The translations under genes were made by a program, and so were the position numbers. Shown in pieces: positions 35,106-46,597 of a DNA stretch of 64,000 nt; position 1 is the stretch's first letter; each line of letters starts with the position of its first letter. Source of the stretch: Lojkania enalia (taxonomy: Eukaryota; Ascomycota; Dothideomycetes; Pleosporales). Location of the stretch: positions 65,692 to 129,691 of the forward strand of contig ML986679.1 of assembly GCA_010094045.1 (NCBI GenBank), in the 5' to 3' direction. The notes under the pieces were generated by a model that was not told where the DNA came from, ran no database searches, and saw only the letters and a list, made by a program, of their open reading frames with translations.

Positions 35106-36431
35106 TGCTATCTGCTGATGCCAACAACTCATTCATGCTCTGAAGCCAGGGTCTGGCCAATCTCTCCTCTGGAGACTGCGGCGCGTATCTCCTGGCGAGG
35201 AAAGTCATACGATGTTAGACATTGACTTCTGTGGCATTGCTGCTGCCGAGAGATGGGACACAGCTATGGAGCTTACTATTTAGACTAGGGGTTCGTGTCC
35301 GCCTTACACGGCAGGGAAAAGGGAAGAGGCGCAAGACAGGTGAATGCGTATCCAGGATTCGGAATCAATGCTTCCTAGCAGGAACCCTGTCTGCAGCAGA
35401 GGCGTAGATGAGGTGGGCCGTCATGCATTGTAGACTCCATGCCGGAAATAGCTTTCACCCGAACTGAGCTGAATAGCATCTTATGTCTTCTATGATGTCG
35501 CAATCGTGGCCCTTTTAGCTGTCTGCTTCGCTTTCTCGTCTTCTTCCTTATTTGGATTCTGGCCCACTTTCTTAGTTGCTTTCTCGTCTTCTTTGACTTT
35601 ATTATCATTCTGGAAAACGCACTCACATAACTACGAAGCGGGTAAGTTTTTATCATTCTCGTTGTGCCCAGTGTGCTTACTATTTTGGATAGGGCTCACC
35701 GAATCAAATCGATAGACAGATCTTTCCTGCTCCCGGTTCATTCTCCTTTTCCCTTGTCTTACAATGGGTAAATTTCAAGTTTAAATTAGAGGTAGTTAGG
35801 CGTAGATTTTCTAAGTTAGAGATTTTTAGTTGATTTCTCTATTTCGAAAACCATGTAAGGGTGCATAGCTCTATTACCTTAAACCAAGTAGATATCTCTT
35901 CCACTTCCTCTGCTTGATTTTATGCCCTTGTACCATATTTCTATAGATATAGACGCGAAGGATCGGCGTGGATTTTTGGAGCTTCGCAATTTTGGATATA
36001 TTGGCTACAGGTCAGTCGATGACTTCAAGAAAAAAAAAGATGTCGTCTCAAATTTCCTATTCCCCCGTAGCTAGGTTAAACCAAAACCCGTTAGAGCGTG
36101 CGCGCTTTTTATCTTCTCTATTCCACACCCTTATATAGTCTCCTGCTTTCTATTCAACATGACCAAGAGAATTAGTGCTTTCATTCGATGTAGTCATGTA
36201 TAATTTGGGAGAGTTTTTCTGCTACGAAAAAGAGGTTAATTGTAGCGTTTGAATTTTTTTACTTTTTTACTGAAAAAAAAGTACTCGAGGTCGGACGCTG
36301 AAAACTTGAAAGTAAGTCCGCTTTTCACCTCACCGTTTAGCAAAATAGATAAGCATAGTCATGTCAAAAATCGGTGTGTTCTATTCTTATGCTAATATAA
36401 CGGACGCAAAATCATTACAATCGCCAAGAAA
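35106..36431. other. No confident gene; one charged minus-strand tail at 35490-35627
   Basis: Most of this 1.3 kb has only short frames. On the minus strand at 35490-35627 a frame ends KEDEKATKK...KEEDEKAKQ and a TAG, a Lys/Glu direct repeat that could be the last exon of a lost gene. The other two frames over the same DNA are also open, so the call is weak. 35.76-36.43 kb contains nothing I recognise. Confidence 0.35.
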
Positions 36432-37265
36432 TTAATAGTCTATCTCGAAACCTTCCCTAAGTTTTAGAGGCTCCCGGTTGACCCACACTGTTATATATTC
36501 CTTGTTGCCCGATTTTGCGTTTTCGTAGAGCTCCTCTATAAAGTCCCTTAAATTACTAATCTCCAACCTTGTTCCTATAATAATAACTGCATTAACGGGC
36601 TGATGTAGATTATTGTTGAAAGCTGCTAAGATATCTAACTCCTCGGGACTGCCTTCTCTATAAAGCAGGACGTTTAATCGAAGGCTACCAGTAGAGCGTT
36701 GTTGTTTGCCCTCCAGCTCTCGCTGCTTCTGCTCTTTTTCGCAAATTAGGCAGTATTCATTTACTAGTTGAGGAAATAACTCTGTCGTAACACGAAAAGT
36801 ATGCTAAGAACGAATACTATATCTAAGAGTGTCGACCCGACCGTAAAGTATTACTGTTTTCTGAGACAGCGAACGAAGTCTATCGCTACGGCAGTCGATA
36901 TTTTGGGTGTAATATCGTCGTACGCGACCACACTAAGCCTATGCTTCTATAAGACGGTTAAGTAATGTGAAGCTAGAGCTCGAAGCGGATCTAAATATAT
37001 TCAACAGTTGGTTGTGCAACTAGATAGCTTGTTCAGGGATGCGGTACGCAGATAAGTGGAATAGATTCCGGCTTGACATTTTAGTCCTTGAAAAACTACG
37101 GAAATCGTCTACTATGGCTAAGTTAGGATACCCTTCTAGTGGAAATGAATGGTTTTAAAACTTACCGCCTGTATTTGTAGAAATTCCGGCTCCACTAATG
37201 ATCACGATGTTTTTCTTCGTGTTTAGCTCCTTCTTTAGTCGTTCTATTTGTGATAAGCTTTCCAT
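36432..37265 (-). pseudogene. SIR2 family (sirtuin) pseudogene, two exons, four TAG codons
   Basis: ATG at 37263-37265 gives MESLSQIERLKKELNT and then NIVIISGAGIST, the Rossmann NAD-binding motif of NAD-dependent protein deacylases. A 57-nt intron (37109-37165, GTAAGT...TAG, CTAAC branch) separates it from DFRSF. Farther on are YYTQNID (NAD site), LYGRVDTLR in place of the catalytic HG-x-(L/I/V)-x-x-x-x-C region, CLIC (half of the zinc site), GSLRLNVLLY, VIIIGTRL and a C-terminal VNREPL. The whole second exon is one frame down to TAA at 36432, interrupted by TAG at 37020-37022, 36939-36941, 36933-36935 and 36804-36806. The catalytic His codon is TAC (36843-36845). All of these fit C-to-T or G-to-A change. 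Fungal sirtuins deacetylate histones or metabolic proteins; this copy cannot. Confidence 0.88.
37109..37165 (-). other. Intron of the sirtuin pseudogene (57 nt)
   Basis: Donor GTAAGT, acceptor GTAG, CCTAAC branch site about 14 nt before the acceptor. It joins the GAGIST exon to the DFRSF exon. The usual GIPDFR is not perfectly restored, so the acceptor could be a few bases off. Confidence 0.7.
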
Positions 37266-38277
37266 CGATGCATTAGAAATGTATCCAGATCCATTTTTCC
37301 TGACTTTCTGGACGCGTGAACATTTCTGTTAGTGGAATCGCGAAAGTGATTGCTTCGCCATTTTGACGTTGGAGATGGTGTTGTGCAAAGCGCTGAACAA
37401 GAGGAAGAAAAGAGTTGGAAGAACAGAAAAAATACATGCCATAAATGGGAGAAGGCTTCATTTATACCCCAGATACGCATGACGGTCTAAGGTAATAACT
37501 GGAGCACAGCTATAGCCTGTTTCATGCACAACCCACACTTTCTATACTGGCCACGTACGAGATCGGACTCTAACTGGAAGCTGAAGGCTGCGGCATTTAG
37601 AAGGATCCATTTAAGTTGATGCCTGCGGAGTGATGAGCTGAGCCGGCAAAAATAAGCCTTGGAGGCAGGGAAGCTTCCATGATAGACTCAATCCTTTGAC
37701 GTCTGCAGCATTGAGTGCCAAGTTTGGCTCGGCCCCTTCCAATGTGCAGCTTATAAGCTGTGCTTAGGCAGTGGATCCTCCTAACCGTAATGCTAGCAAA
37801 GAACGCCAGCCAGTTATCTCTCAAAGCTGTGGCGGCAGTGAATTCCTAGCTGAGCCCTGTTGGAACAGCTTGTGGGCTGAGCAGCTCTTGAGTTCTTAAT
37901 GAATAGCGCTTGAGCGAGACCTTAAGGGCTGAAGCGGGCTGGTATGCCATGAACTGAAACACTCTAAATTCTGGTAGCCTCCACCAAGATTGGGGAGTGA
38001 GCCTGGGTCCGCTCTTCTACGTACCATGTGAGGCAGTAACGATGCTGGTTGGAGCTTCAAGTCTGCTCACTCCTGCGGAGACGGGCAGGTCGCATAACGG
38101 AACATGGGGGAACCTTAATTACTTCGAAGATGCCTAAAGTAGGAATGAATTACGTTGCTCTAATGTATGCCTTGCTTCTGCTGGGGCATAACAAGTGGCG
38201 CAGTGCCAACTTGCGCTATTCCCCTACCAGCTCACTGGAGCGTTGTTGACTTCAATTGGCTACAGACCAAATCAAAG
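37266..38277. other. No gene seen between sirtuin relic and duplicated block
   Basis: Several short open frames on both strands (for example at 37244-37480 and 37597-37824 on minus, 38049-38249 on plus) lack recognisable motifs. 5' regulatory sequence of the sirtuin relic would lie at 37266-37500. Confidence 0.5.
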
Positions 38278-38320
38278 ATTATCGTGTACCATGAGGCGCA
38301 GTGATAGTCTTGGTTCATGC

Positions 38321-39007
38321 CTAAGTTAGCTTGCACAGCGCCGCAATTGTGTTTGTGACGATAAAGAGTATCAATGACCCTTTGATCTCTTGATTGCGTT
38401 GCTCCCAGTTCTCAAATTGACGAAGGTTCTGGTATGAAATTGCCGTAGAAACGAGGGGTCCTACGGCGAGAGTGAAAAGAACTACCGATTCGTATACAAA
38501 AAACATCTTGGTCCCCCTATTTCATATGAGAAGGCCTGGCGAATCTAGCGTCAAGGGGTCCTCAAGATAGAACACGACATCGCGTGCGGTCAAGAGGATA
38601 ATCGCCACATATGGCAGATACGTAAAAGCGCGGTCAATAGATAATGCACGAAGCTGGCGAGCAAGCTATTCATGCTATGAGTTAGCAAGTTAACGGGTTC
38701 TAATAGGGTTTCTTACATTCGTGCCGACGATCAACTGGAGGGTGCACGTAATAGACAGATTTACCCAGTTGAACCGGTTAGTAGAGATGATCGCCATCGA
38801 AACTGCCGTTATATCATTCACCAGTAAAGCAACTTGAGCCCCGTCGAATACAACAGCCATAGCCTTCTCCCAGCGCCTGTCCACCCTGAGCACCCCATCC
38901 GTCTCGTTCGTTCTATACGGCTTGGCATCCCGGCGTATAAGCCCACCGCTTAGAATTAGCCCTATTGAACAGCAAACAATGTAACTGATAGGAATAGCAA
39001 GTGCCAT
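38321..39007 (-). pseudogene. Six-helix membrane protein gene, two exons, one in-frame TGA
   Basis: Exon 1 is 38717-39007 (97 codons) and starts MALAIPISYIVCCSIGLIL. A 51-nt intron (38666-38716, GTAAGA...AATAG, CTAAC branch) leads into exon 2 (38321-38665), which opens LARQLRALSIDRAF and ends ALCKLT. The product would be 211 residues with about six hydrophobic segments: 4-22, 52-72, 82-97, about 113-131, 150-175 and 190-208. There is no signal or enzyme motif, and I do not recognise the family. Codon 145 is TGA (38522-38524). In the duplicated copy the same position is TAG, so the ancestral codon was TGG (Trp) and this copy has lost its reading frame by one transition. It could also express a shortened 144-residue form or need read-through. 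Confidence 0.68.
38666..38716 (-). other. Intron of the membrane protein gene (51 nt)
   Basis: GTAAGA donor and AG acceptor preceded by a GCTAAC branch site. Splicing is in phase 0 and joins QLIVGTN to LARQLRA. In copy B the donor GT has become AT. Confidence 0.72.
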
Positions 39008-40646
39008 TTTGAAGAGAAGATCAACTACAGAAAATTTGACCAGCTACGGGTCAAACGGTACCTTCTTATATGCTAGATACTTCGGTGTTTGTCTGCCTTG
39101 CGCACTTAACCAGTCTATCTAACCTGTTTTAGGTCCTGGCCGCGATGAAAGCGCCGCATGAATAAGGCCTTACTGGTGCCATGGCGCAGTAATCATGACT
39201 ATCAATGGCAGCTCTCCAGCACAGCTGAATGCAGCATTGGTTGGCAGGAACAACCGGGGAGTATCACCGTATCGGAGTTACCACAACCTCATGGTGCACC
39301 TGCTGCGCCTGGAAGCACACCATACCAAGAGGAAAGGCTCATCCTCTCGTCCGTGAGACTGTAGGGGACAACGGTAGAAACGTTATTATTATGTAAACGG
39401 AGGATCCTAAGCATCTAAGCTTTAATCCTAACCAGTTAGTGGGTACTAACGGATACTAAGGACAGACGGGAGTCCATATCTCGGTAGCTATAGGGCTTAC
39501 TGATGCTTATATTGCCTGTAGTACAGTATAACCGGTGCTAGGGTAGGCTAAGATTACAAATTGATTCGATTGCGTCTCTCGGTTTGCGATCTTAGATGCC
39601 TGCTAGCTTCGCCGTTAGGAAATCCGCATAAATATGCCCTAATATATAGCATCGAGACGTAGCTATTAGTAAATATTACCGGAGCAGTACAAGATTATAA
39701 TCATATTAAATTAAGGCCTGTAAACTGCTAAGTCAGCCTTATAGATTATACGAAAGAGGGTTTATAAAGTATATAATTGCTTAAAGATACTGGCTAAGAC
39801 TCTTACGTAATTTTATTCTCGTCCTAATAGGCGTAGGAGTATACGGTATAAGGATGTAGCTTCAGCTACGTAAACTCCAAGCCCTGCACTGCTAGAATAA
39901 GATACCGAGGCATATTCTAGGGTATAAATATATCCTTATGGTTGGGTAGTTTATGCGAAGCTATCCGGACTATATATCTATTATAGCAGTATTAACATGT
40001 AATATTAATACAGCCTGCATCTCCCTAATTATAGGTTTATAATACATTCGAGGTGTAGAAGTCTGCCTTAATCTCTCCTATCAGCTAAGTAATAGAGAGA
40101 AGGATATAAGGAGCTTTATACCTTCTAAGCGATACTTATCAAATCAACCGTTTCCTAAGAAGTACTAGGTCCTATTAGTACCCTTCAACGATGAGTATCT
40201 CTAATACTACTATTAAGAACTACTCTATCTAATATTAGAATACGGTGCGTGCGAATATTACTATATTTTAGAGAACCGCTAACTGCGTTTAGAATACTTT
40301 ATATAAAGCTAATCCTAAAGACTCTTTTAAAGCGATTAATACTACTATATAGGCGTATAATGCTTCTTATACTATTTTAGCCCGTTCCTAACATAATTAG
40401 AATATTCAGCTAATACTAGAATGTAAAGATAATAAAAGTCGCGGTAAGACGAATGTAGAGAAAAAGTATATAAAATACTCTAACGCTAGAGAGATATCTT
40501 CCGCATATAGCCCGCTTAGTAAGTCGTTCCGAAATACTCTTAAAACCTAGCTTACGCTATTAGGTGCGATAGAGAGGATATTCGCCTTAGTTATTTATAT
40601 AAGCTATAGACTTAATATTCTTAAAAAGTATAACCGTTATATTATA
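39008..40646. other. 5' flank of the membrane protein gene and unassigned sequence
   Basis: 39008-39700 has balanced composition with no recognised gene. 39700-40646 becomes TA-rich, with a possible short minus-strand protein-like stretch near 39.78-39.93 kb (YASVSYSSSAGLGVYVAEA) that I cannot assign. Copy B carries a more mutated version at about 46600-48233. Confidence 0.45.
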
Positions 40647-40753
40647 TATTATAGAAATTTTTAGCTAGTCTATCGAGCTGTATTAGATATCGATATATAA
40701 TATCACGGTCGATATTACACTAGATATTACGCTAGATATTAGCTAATATACCT
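40647..40753 (+). repeat. Copia-2 LTR fragment (first 107 bp) at the end of copy A
   Basis: tattatagaaatttttagct matches the starts of the LTRs at 48234 and 58228 (tgttatagggattttcggct). It breaks off at the duplication junction. Confidence 0.85.
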
Positions 40754-40801
40754 ATTATTATATACTATAAGACGTAGTAATAGTCTTAGTTTATACCTAA
40801 G

Positions 40802-40965
40802 TATTAAGCTATAGTAGATAGAATAGAAAGAAGTATATTATTATTACTTTCTTAGTAAAGCGCGCTCTTTAGAAGAACTATCTAAATAGAGCTAGTTCTA
40901 ATTAGAACTAGTCTATAAACGCCGATATTTATAAGGTCTATTACCTCGATATCTACCCTCTAATA
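40802..40965 (-). repeat. 3' LTR of Copia-1 (164 bp)
   Basis: Aligns with 45747-45910. Its outer end is tattaagc, from TGTTAAGC on the plus strand. Confidence 0.9.
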
Positions 40966-40979
40966 CACCCCCTAGACTA

Positions 40980-43900
40980 AACGGAAACTATGGCATATAT
41001 CTATATATATTACTTGATAGTAGCTTCTACTAGTACTAACCGTAAGCGATTAATACTTCTCCTATACTTAGTTGCTATAAGAATCGATTATAGGCTTTAG
41101 CAGAGAGGGGCTTAATTAGACCGTCTACTGTTATATTAACTATTATAATGTATTTAAGTTATAATTAACTAAAAGCTACTTACTCTTTAATCTAGTAATA
41201 ATAGATATCAATATACTTACTTTACTAGTAGTATTCTTTCTACTTAGTAAGCTTAATAGCTGGTAGATTATCGATATAAAGCTTTAGGGGTTGAAGTAGT
41301 TTATATAATATGCCTAGCTTAACGTAGAGTTAATAGAATTACACTGCTTCCTTAGCTGCGTATATAATAGCTACGTATTTAGCTTCTATTATTAATGTTG
41401 TTACTAACCGCTTCTTAAAAGATCGATGGTAAATTGTTCCTCTAAACAGCTTAAATAGATATCTAGCTGTTAATTTACGATTCTTATAATCAATATATAA
41501 CGAATCTAAATAGTTTATAAGAGGTGTTTCTAGCGTATAGGCGAAGTACTTAATTAGTACTCTTTAAGTTCTATCTAATACTAAGAACTTTATAATATAG
41601 TTATATATAGTATAGAGATAATCTACAATCTATAATATATACTTGTAGTATAAGCTTATTAGATTGCTGCTAAAGCGTCCTAGAAAGGTAATATAATATG
41701 CGATATCTAGTTGTATAAGATATATAAGATATAGTAACTTGCTAATAACTAACTAATATTTATTAAGCAATTTAATATTACAGATATCTTCCTTAGGGTA
41801 AGCTATAAGTTTAATAGCTAAGAGATTAAACAGTATACTATACTTATAGCAGTTCTCTTACTAAAATATTAATACGAGTTTCTTAATATATAATTCTATA
41901 GAGAGCTCTATTATATATATTATACGATTATACGTGATACGGATTCTAAGGTAGTAGTTTAGTAGGCTAAGATTGCGACATTTATAGGTGTTTATAACTA
42001 TTTATTTTATAACTACTATACCTTTAGCTGTTAGATAAATAAAGAGTAGATCGTTAATATATACGATAATAATCTACTATAGCTCTTTACCGATAAAGAT
42101 ATATAGATTAGAATTAAGAGGTCTATATCTATATAATATTAAGTAGCGACTAATCTCTTTATACTAAAATTGTAGTAACTAGTAGAAACTATAGAGTACT
42201 TTATTAAGTTATACGATTGTACTATCTAGTAGTTAAGTATAGACAGGGTTATTTTCATCTATCTTTCTATTTAGGAAGGCTGTAATAATATTAACCTAGT
42301 TATACTCTAGATTAAAAGCGTTAACTAGTACTAGAATTAACTTAATAGTTATAGAGCGTACTACTTCTATATATATATCTTCTTAGAGATCTAAATATTA
42401 GCAATTACTGTAGACGATAAGGCGTACTTTATATTATACTAGATATCCTTTATTATTAAACTTATATTTATATACCTATTTAGTAGGTAGTATAGTAGTT
42501 CTAGCTGGTATATAATTAACAACCTGCTAGGTACTATTCTCTATATATAATTCTATTTCTTCTTCCTCTACTTTATACTACTATTCTAAGTGTTGATGTA
42601 CGCGCGCCTACTTTAGTAAAGTAGGCTTAGGTAGGAGATTTAGATCGTTTCTTATACTATAAGCGTCTATTATAACTGCTAAAGTAAAATTTTATATAAG
42701 AGTAATAAAAACGCTTAATATTACCTTATTTTAAAGAGATATATTATTAACTATTAATACTATATTTAGATTAAACTGTTAGGGTATATAATATAAGGAT
42801 CGATGTATAGGTTTAGCTAGTAGAGCTGCTGTCTTATAAGGACGGCTATAAGGCTTCTTTACTAGTAGCAGAGGTGGCGGCGACGGCGATGGATTATTCT
42901 CATCGCTCTATTACTTGTCTATCTCTTATTGCTCCTGCCTAAAATCGTATCTTCTACCTTATTTAAGGAAATTAATATATTTATTATTATTTAGCTGTAA
43001 AGGTATTTGTAGAAGCGTTAACTATAGTAGTAATATACCCCCTAGATTCTATATACCCTCTAGATAGTTAGATTCCTCTTTCTAGATATATAGACGCTTA
43101 TTATATTGAGTTTTTTAAGCTTAATAAGATACGCGGCCTATAATTAGTAGGTATTAGAGGAAGGTTATAGAGCTTAATTATATAACCTTCTTACTTTATA
43201 AATCCTATATAAGGAATATCCGAAATCCCTTATAGCTAATTATATAGCTCTTATAGCTGCGTTTTTTAAACTTCTTACTCTTAACGCGACGCTCCTTTAG
43301 AATAAGTATATAACTAATCTCTCTCTAATAACAAAGGTTATAAAGATTTAGTACTAGATTTTAACAATTTAAGAATTTGTTAAATATTTGCAAAAGTATC
43401 TTACTATCAGTAAGTACTACAGTAAGTAATAGATTAAGGAGCTGTATTATATACTTTACAGCGTATAGTTAGAATATTAGTAGTAGATGCAGCGCTCTAA
43501 TAAGAATATATTATACTTTATCTATAGTAAGCTTGTTACTAGCCTTAGCAACGCCGTTCTAGTATGCTGTATATAGTGTTAAAAGCTATAACTACGTTCC
43601 CTACTTCTTAAAATGTTTAATAGTTACCTAATTAATAAAGTATTTGTTATTATTAAGATAATAGACTTTAATAATCTTATTATACTAGGTGGTAACTATT
43701 CTATTAAAATTAAATAGTACTTGGGTAATTTCTACGCGGGATTTAATAAAGTAGATCTATTAATAGCGCGTAAAATCGTCTATAAAGAGTAACTAGTATT
43801 ACTTTTTATTAGGACCTGGTAGTAAAATATAACCGACGACGTTGAGATATATAATATTAAATACTTACTAAACTCGATATTATAGAGTGCGAGAAATCTA

Positions 43901-45740
43901 TTAATAACTTTTTACCTTATAGTATGTCTTATAGTTAAACTTCTTAGTATTTTTAAGCTTTAAGCTGTTAATAGTCTTAAATAGCTACTTTAAATTGTCT
44001 AGGTTTATATAGCCCCAGATTTTGTAAGCTTCTTATAAGGTAATCTCTTATTCTTAAGCTAGCTGTAAGTCTTAGAAAGAGAATATAACAATATAGGCTA
44101 TTAAAAAAGCTGCTTATACCTCGTCTATATACTTAAGAAAAGTAGGTATTCTATCGATCTCAGGAATATAGGTAATCTTACTATCGTTCTTAATATATAG
44201 TAGCTTCTAATAGAGACTATAGTAGTATAATTCTTTCGGTCGAAGCTAATCTAGGGAGATAATAGAGATATAGAGACTTAAATAGTATAGTACTTCTATA
44301 AAGCGTATATTAATAGTACTACTATTAGCTAGGGAAATGTAAAGCTGTATTATACCTTTATCTTCTACTCTAGTAAGACTACTACCTATCTTTATATATT
44401 CTATGCTAGATTATCCTATTAAGATAAATTTGGTTCTATTATTATATATATGCTTGTTAGCTCTAGTATTAAAAATAATTCGATTCTTATAGGGCCTCTA
44501 TAGCATTTACTCGATTATATATCGCGGTATTAATAAGACCTGAGTATTATAGCTATTTACTGATATACTAGTAATAGTACTAAAATTAGCTGATAGTATA
44601 TAGTTTAATTAAGCTAATTAGATTAATTTTTATACTAATTCTAGGTGTTTATTAAGAAATTGTTTTAATATCTTCTTTAGATATATAAACTAGTAGTTTA
44701 ATCTACCCCCTAGATATTTATATTAGCAGCTAGGATAGTACCTCCTTTCTATAAGCTTACTATTAGTAAGCTTACTCCTAGTTTTAGTATTACTCTTACC
44801 TTTACCTTTATACTAATTGCTGCTAGGCTACTGTATATCTTTTAGCTGTACTTAAAATACTATTACCTTCTTAACTAGATCCTCTTAACGTAATTTATCG
44901 TTAATCTCGTTAATTATAGTATTAATATCTAGAACTCTACCTTAATATAAGATCTAATACTATTACTATGCGTAGGTTTTAAATTAATCTTTAATAGCGA
45001 CGATAAACTAGAATACGATACCTTTAGAACTAGGCTTAAGATTGATATTATCTAATCGTATAAGACCAGCTTTAAATTTACTAGTAAATTAAAATATACT
45101 ATTGTAGTAACTACTATATAGGCTAAAGAAATTAGCCTAGAGGGTATACTCCTCTATAAAACCTTACTTTTTATAGTACTTAAGGATAGTATCTAAGAGT
45201 ACTCCTACTATCTTATATAAGCGTAGACCTTTAAGTATCTCTTAGTAAACTGTAGCGAGTAGAATATTTATAATAAAGGCTTCCTTCTTAATATAGTCGC
45301 GGTAGTCCTTCTACTATTAGTTATATTATATCTTATAGGCGTTATTAGTGCGTTAAATATTCTTAAAATTGCTTTATTAGGCGAGTTTTACTATCTACAG
45401 CTCTATATCGTCTAGACGCAGCGGTAGGTTCTAATATATCGGCTTACTAGGCTTAGGTAGTAGAGATACTTCTTCCAGAATATCCTTAGCAGTCTTACTA
45501 ACAACTTGGTTTTGTAAGGCGGCTTCTTATAGTAAAATATTCTTACTATCCTTTACTAGATTTATAACTCTCTTATAGTCTACTATAATAGTATCGCGTC
45601 CTATATTAGTAGCGCGAGCTAAGCTCGGTTAGTTAACTAGATGCTACTATTAGGCTACCTATTAGTTAGTAATAGTAAGCTAGGGATTGATATAATAATT
45701 AATCTAATTTACTACAGGTCGGAAGTACAGCCGAAGGCTT
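40980..45740 (-). pseudogene. Copia-1 gag-pol relic
   Basis: Minus-strand order is gag (about 44.9-45.7 kb, homologous to 63340-64000), integrase, RT and RNase H. The RT box at 42050-42061 reads Y-I-N-D (RIYINDLLFI) where copia elements have YVDD, so the first catalytic Asp is Asn. RNase H shows EAKYVAIIYAAKEAV near 41.35-41.4 kb, matching the copia E-A-E-Y-x-A motif. The polyprotein would have made virus-like particles and cDNA. Stops are abundant. Confidence 0.83.
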
Positions 45741-45746
45741 ATAACC

Positions 45747-45910
45747 TGTTAAGCTATAGTAGATAGAGTAGGAGGAAGTATATTATTATTACTTTCTTAG
45801 TAAAGCGTGCTCTCTAGAAGAACTATTTAAATAGAGCTAGTCCTAATCAGAACTAGTCTATAAACGCTGATGTTTGTAAGGTCTATTACCTCGATATCTA
45901 CTCTCTAATA
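45747..45910 (-). repeat. 5' LTR of Copia-1 (164 bp)
   Basis: Ends with an intact TGTTAAG/CTTAACA terminus at 45747. The sequence next to it (ggttataagcc on minus) is in the primer-binding position. Confidence 0.9.
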
Positions 45911-46597
45911 CTAAGTTAGTTTATATAGCGCTGCAATTGTATTTATAATAATAAAGAGTATTAATAATCTTTTAATATTTTAATTACGTTACTCTAAGTT
46001 CTTAAATTAATAAAGGTTCTAGTATAAAATTGCCGTAGAAATAAAGGGTTCTATAGTAAGAGTAAAAAGAACTACCGATTTATATACAAAAAACATCTTA
46101 GTCCCCCTATTCTATATAAGAAGGTCTAACGAATCTAGCGTTAAGGGGTCTTTAAGATAGAATATAACATCGTGTATAGTTAAGAGAATAATCGCTATAT
46201 ATAGTAGATACGTAAAAACGCGGTTAATAGATAATATACGAAGCTAGCAAGTAAGCTATTTATACTATAAGTTAGTAAGTTAATAGGTTCTAATAGAGTT
46301 TCTTATATTTGTACTAACGATTAACTAGAGGGTATATGTAATAGATAGATTTATCTAGTTAAACTAGTTAGTAGAGATAATTACTATTAAAACTACTATT
46401 ATATTATTTACTAGTAAAGTAACTTAAACTCTATCGAATATAACAGCTATAGTCTTCTCCTAGCACCTATCTACCCTAAGCATTCTATTTATCTTATTTA
46501 TTTTATACGGCTTAGTATTTTAGTATATAAGTCTACCGTTTAGAATTAACTCTATTAAATAGTAAATAATATAACTAATAGGAATAGTAAATACTAT
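45911..46597 (-). pseudogene. RIPped copy of the membrane protein gene (copy B)
   Basis: It aligns to 38321-39007 without any length change (constant offset of 7,590). The start ATG has become ATA, the intron donor is destroyed, and many codons are now TAG/TAA. The site of the copy A stop reads TAG here. The Copia-1 insertion separates it from its 3' flank at the stop codon. It is non-functional, but informative for working out the ancestral codons. Confidence 0.88.

Larger units (their letters stand above)
38278..40753. repeat. Tandem duplication, copy A (2,476 bp, lightly mutated)
   Basis: 38278-40753 is repeated immediately downstream from 40754. The first 48 bp of copy B (40754-40801) align with 38278-38325. 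After the Copia-1 insertion, 45916 onward continues at a constant offset of 7,590 through the gene. Copy A ends 107 bp inside a Copia-2 LTR, so that element was present before the duplication. Most differences between the copies are C/T or G/A, mainly with T or A in copy B. Confidence 0.92.
40802..45910 (-). mobile_element. Copia-1, complete Ty1/copia element (5,109 bp) with CTAAG target duplication
   Basis: The 164-bp LTRs at 40802-40965 and 45747-45910 are in minus orientation (TGTTAGAGAG...TTAACA). CTAAG occurs on both sides (40797-40801 and 45911-45915). A purine tract (ctagggggtg on minus) lies just inside the 3' LTR. The insertion hit the stop codon of the copy B membrane protein gene. 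The internal frame is RIPped. Confidence 0.93.

Noticed and set aside
37244..37480. Minus-strand frames upstream of the sirtuin relic (62 and 78 codons)
   Set aside because: Two frames over the same DNA are both open, neither has a motif, and one overlaps the first sirtuin codons in a different frame.
38049..38249. Plus-strand frame of 66 codons
   Set aside because: No motif, atypical composition and no splice partner; likely chance.
39158..39364. Plus-strand frame of 68 codons
   Set aside because: No recognisable domain; the corresponding frame in copy B is destroyed, and there is no evidence of selection.
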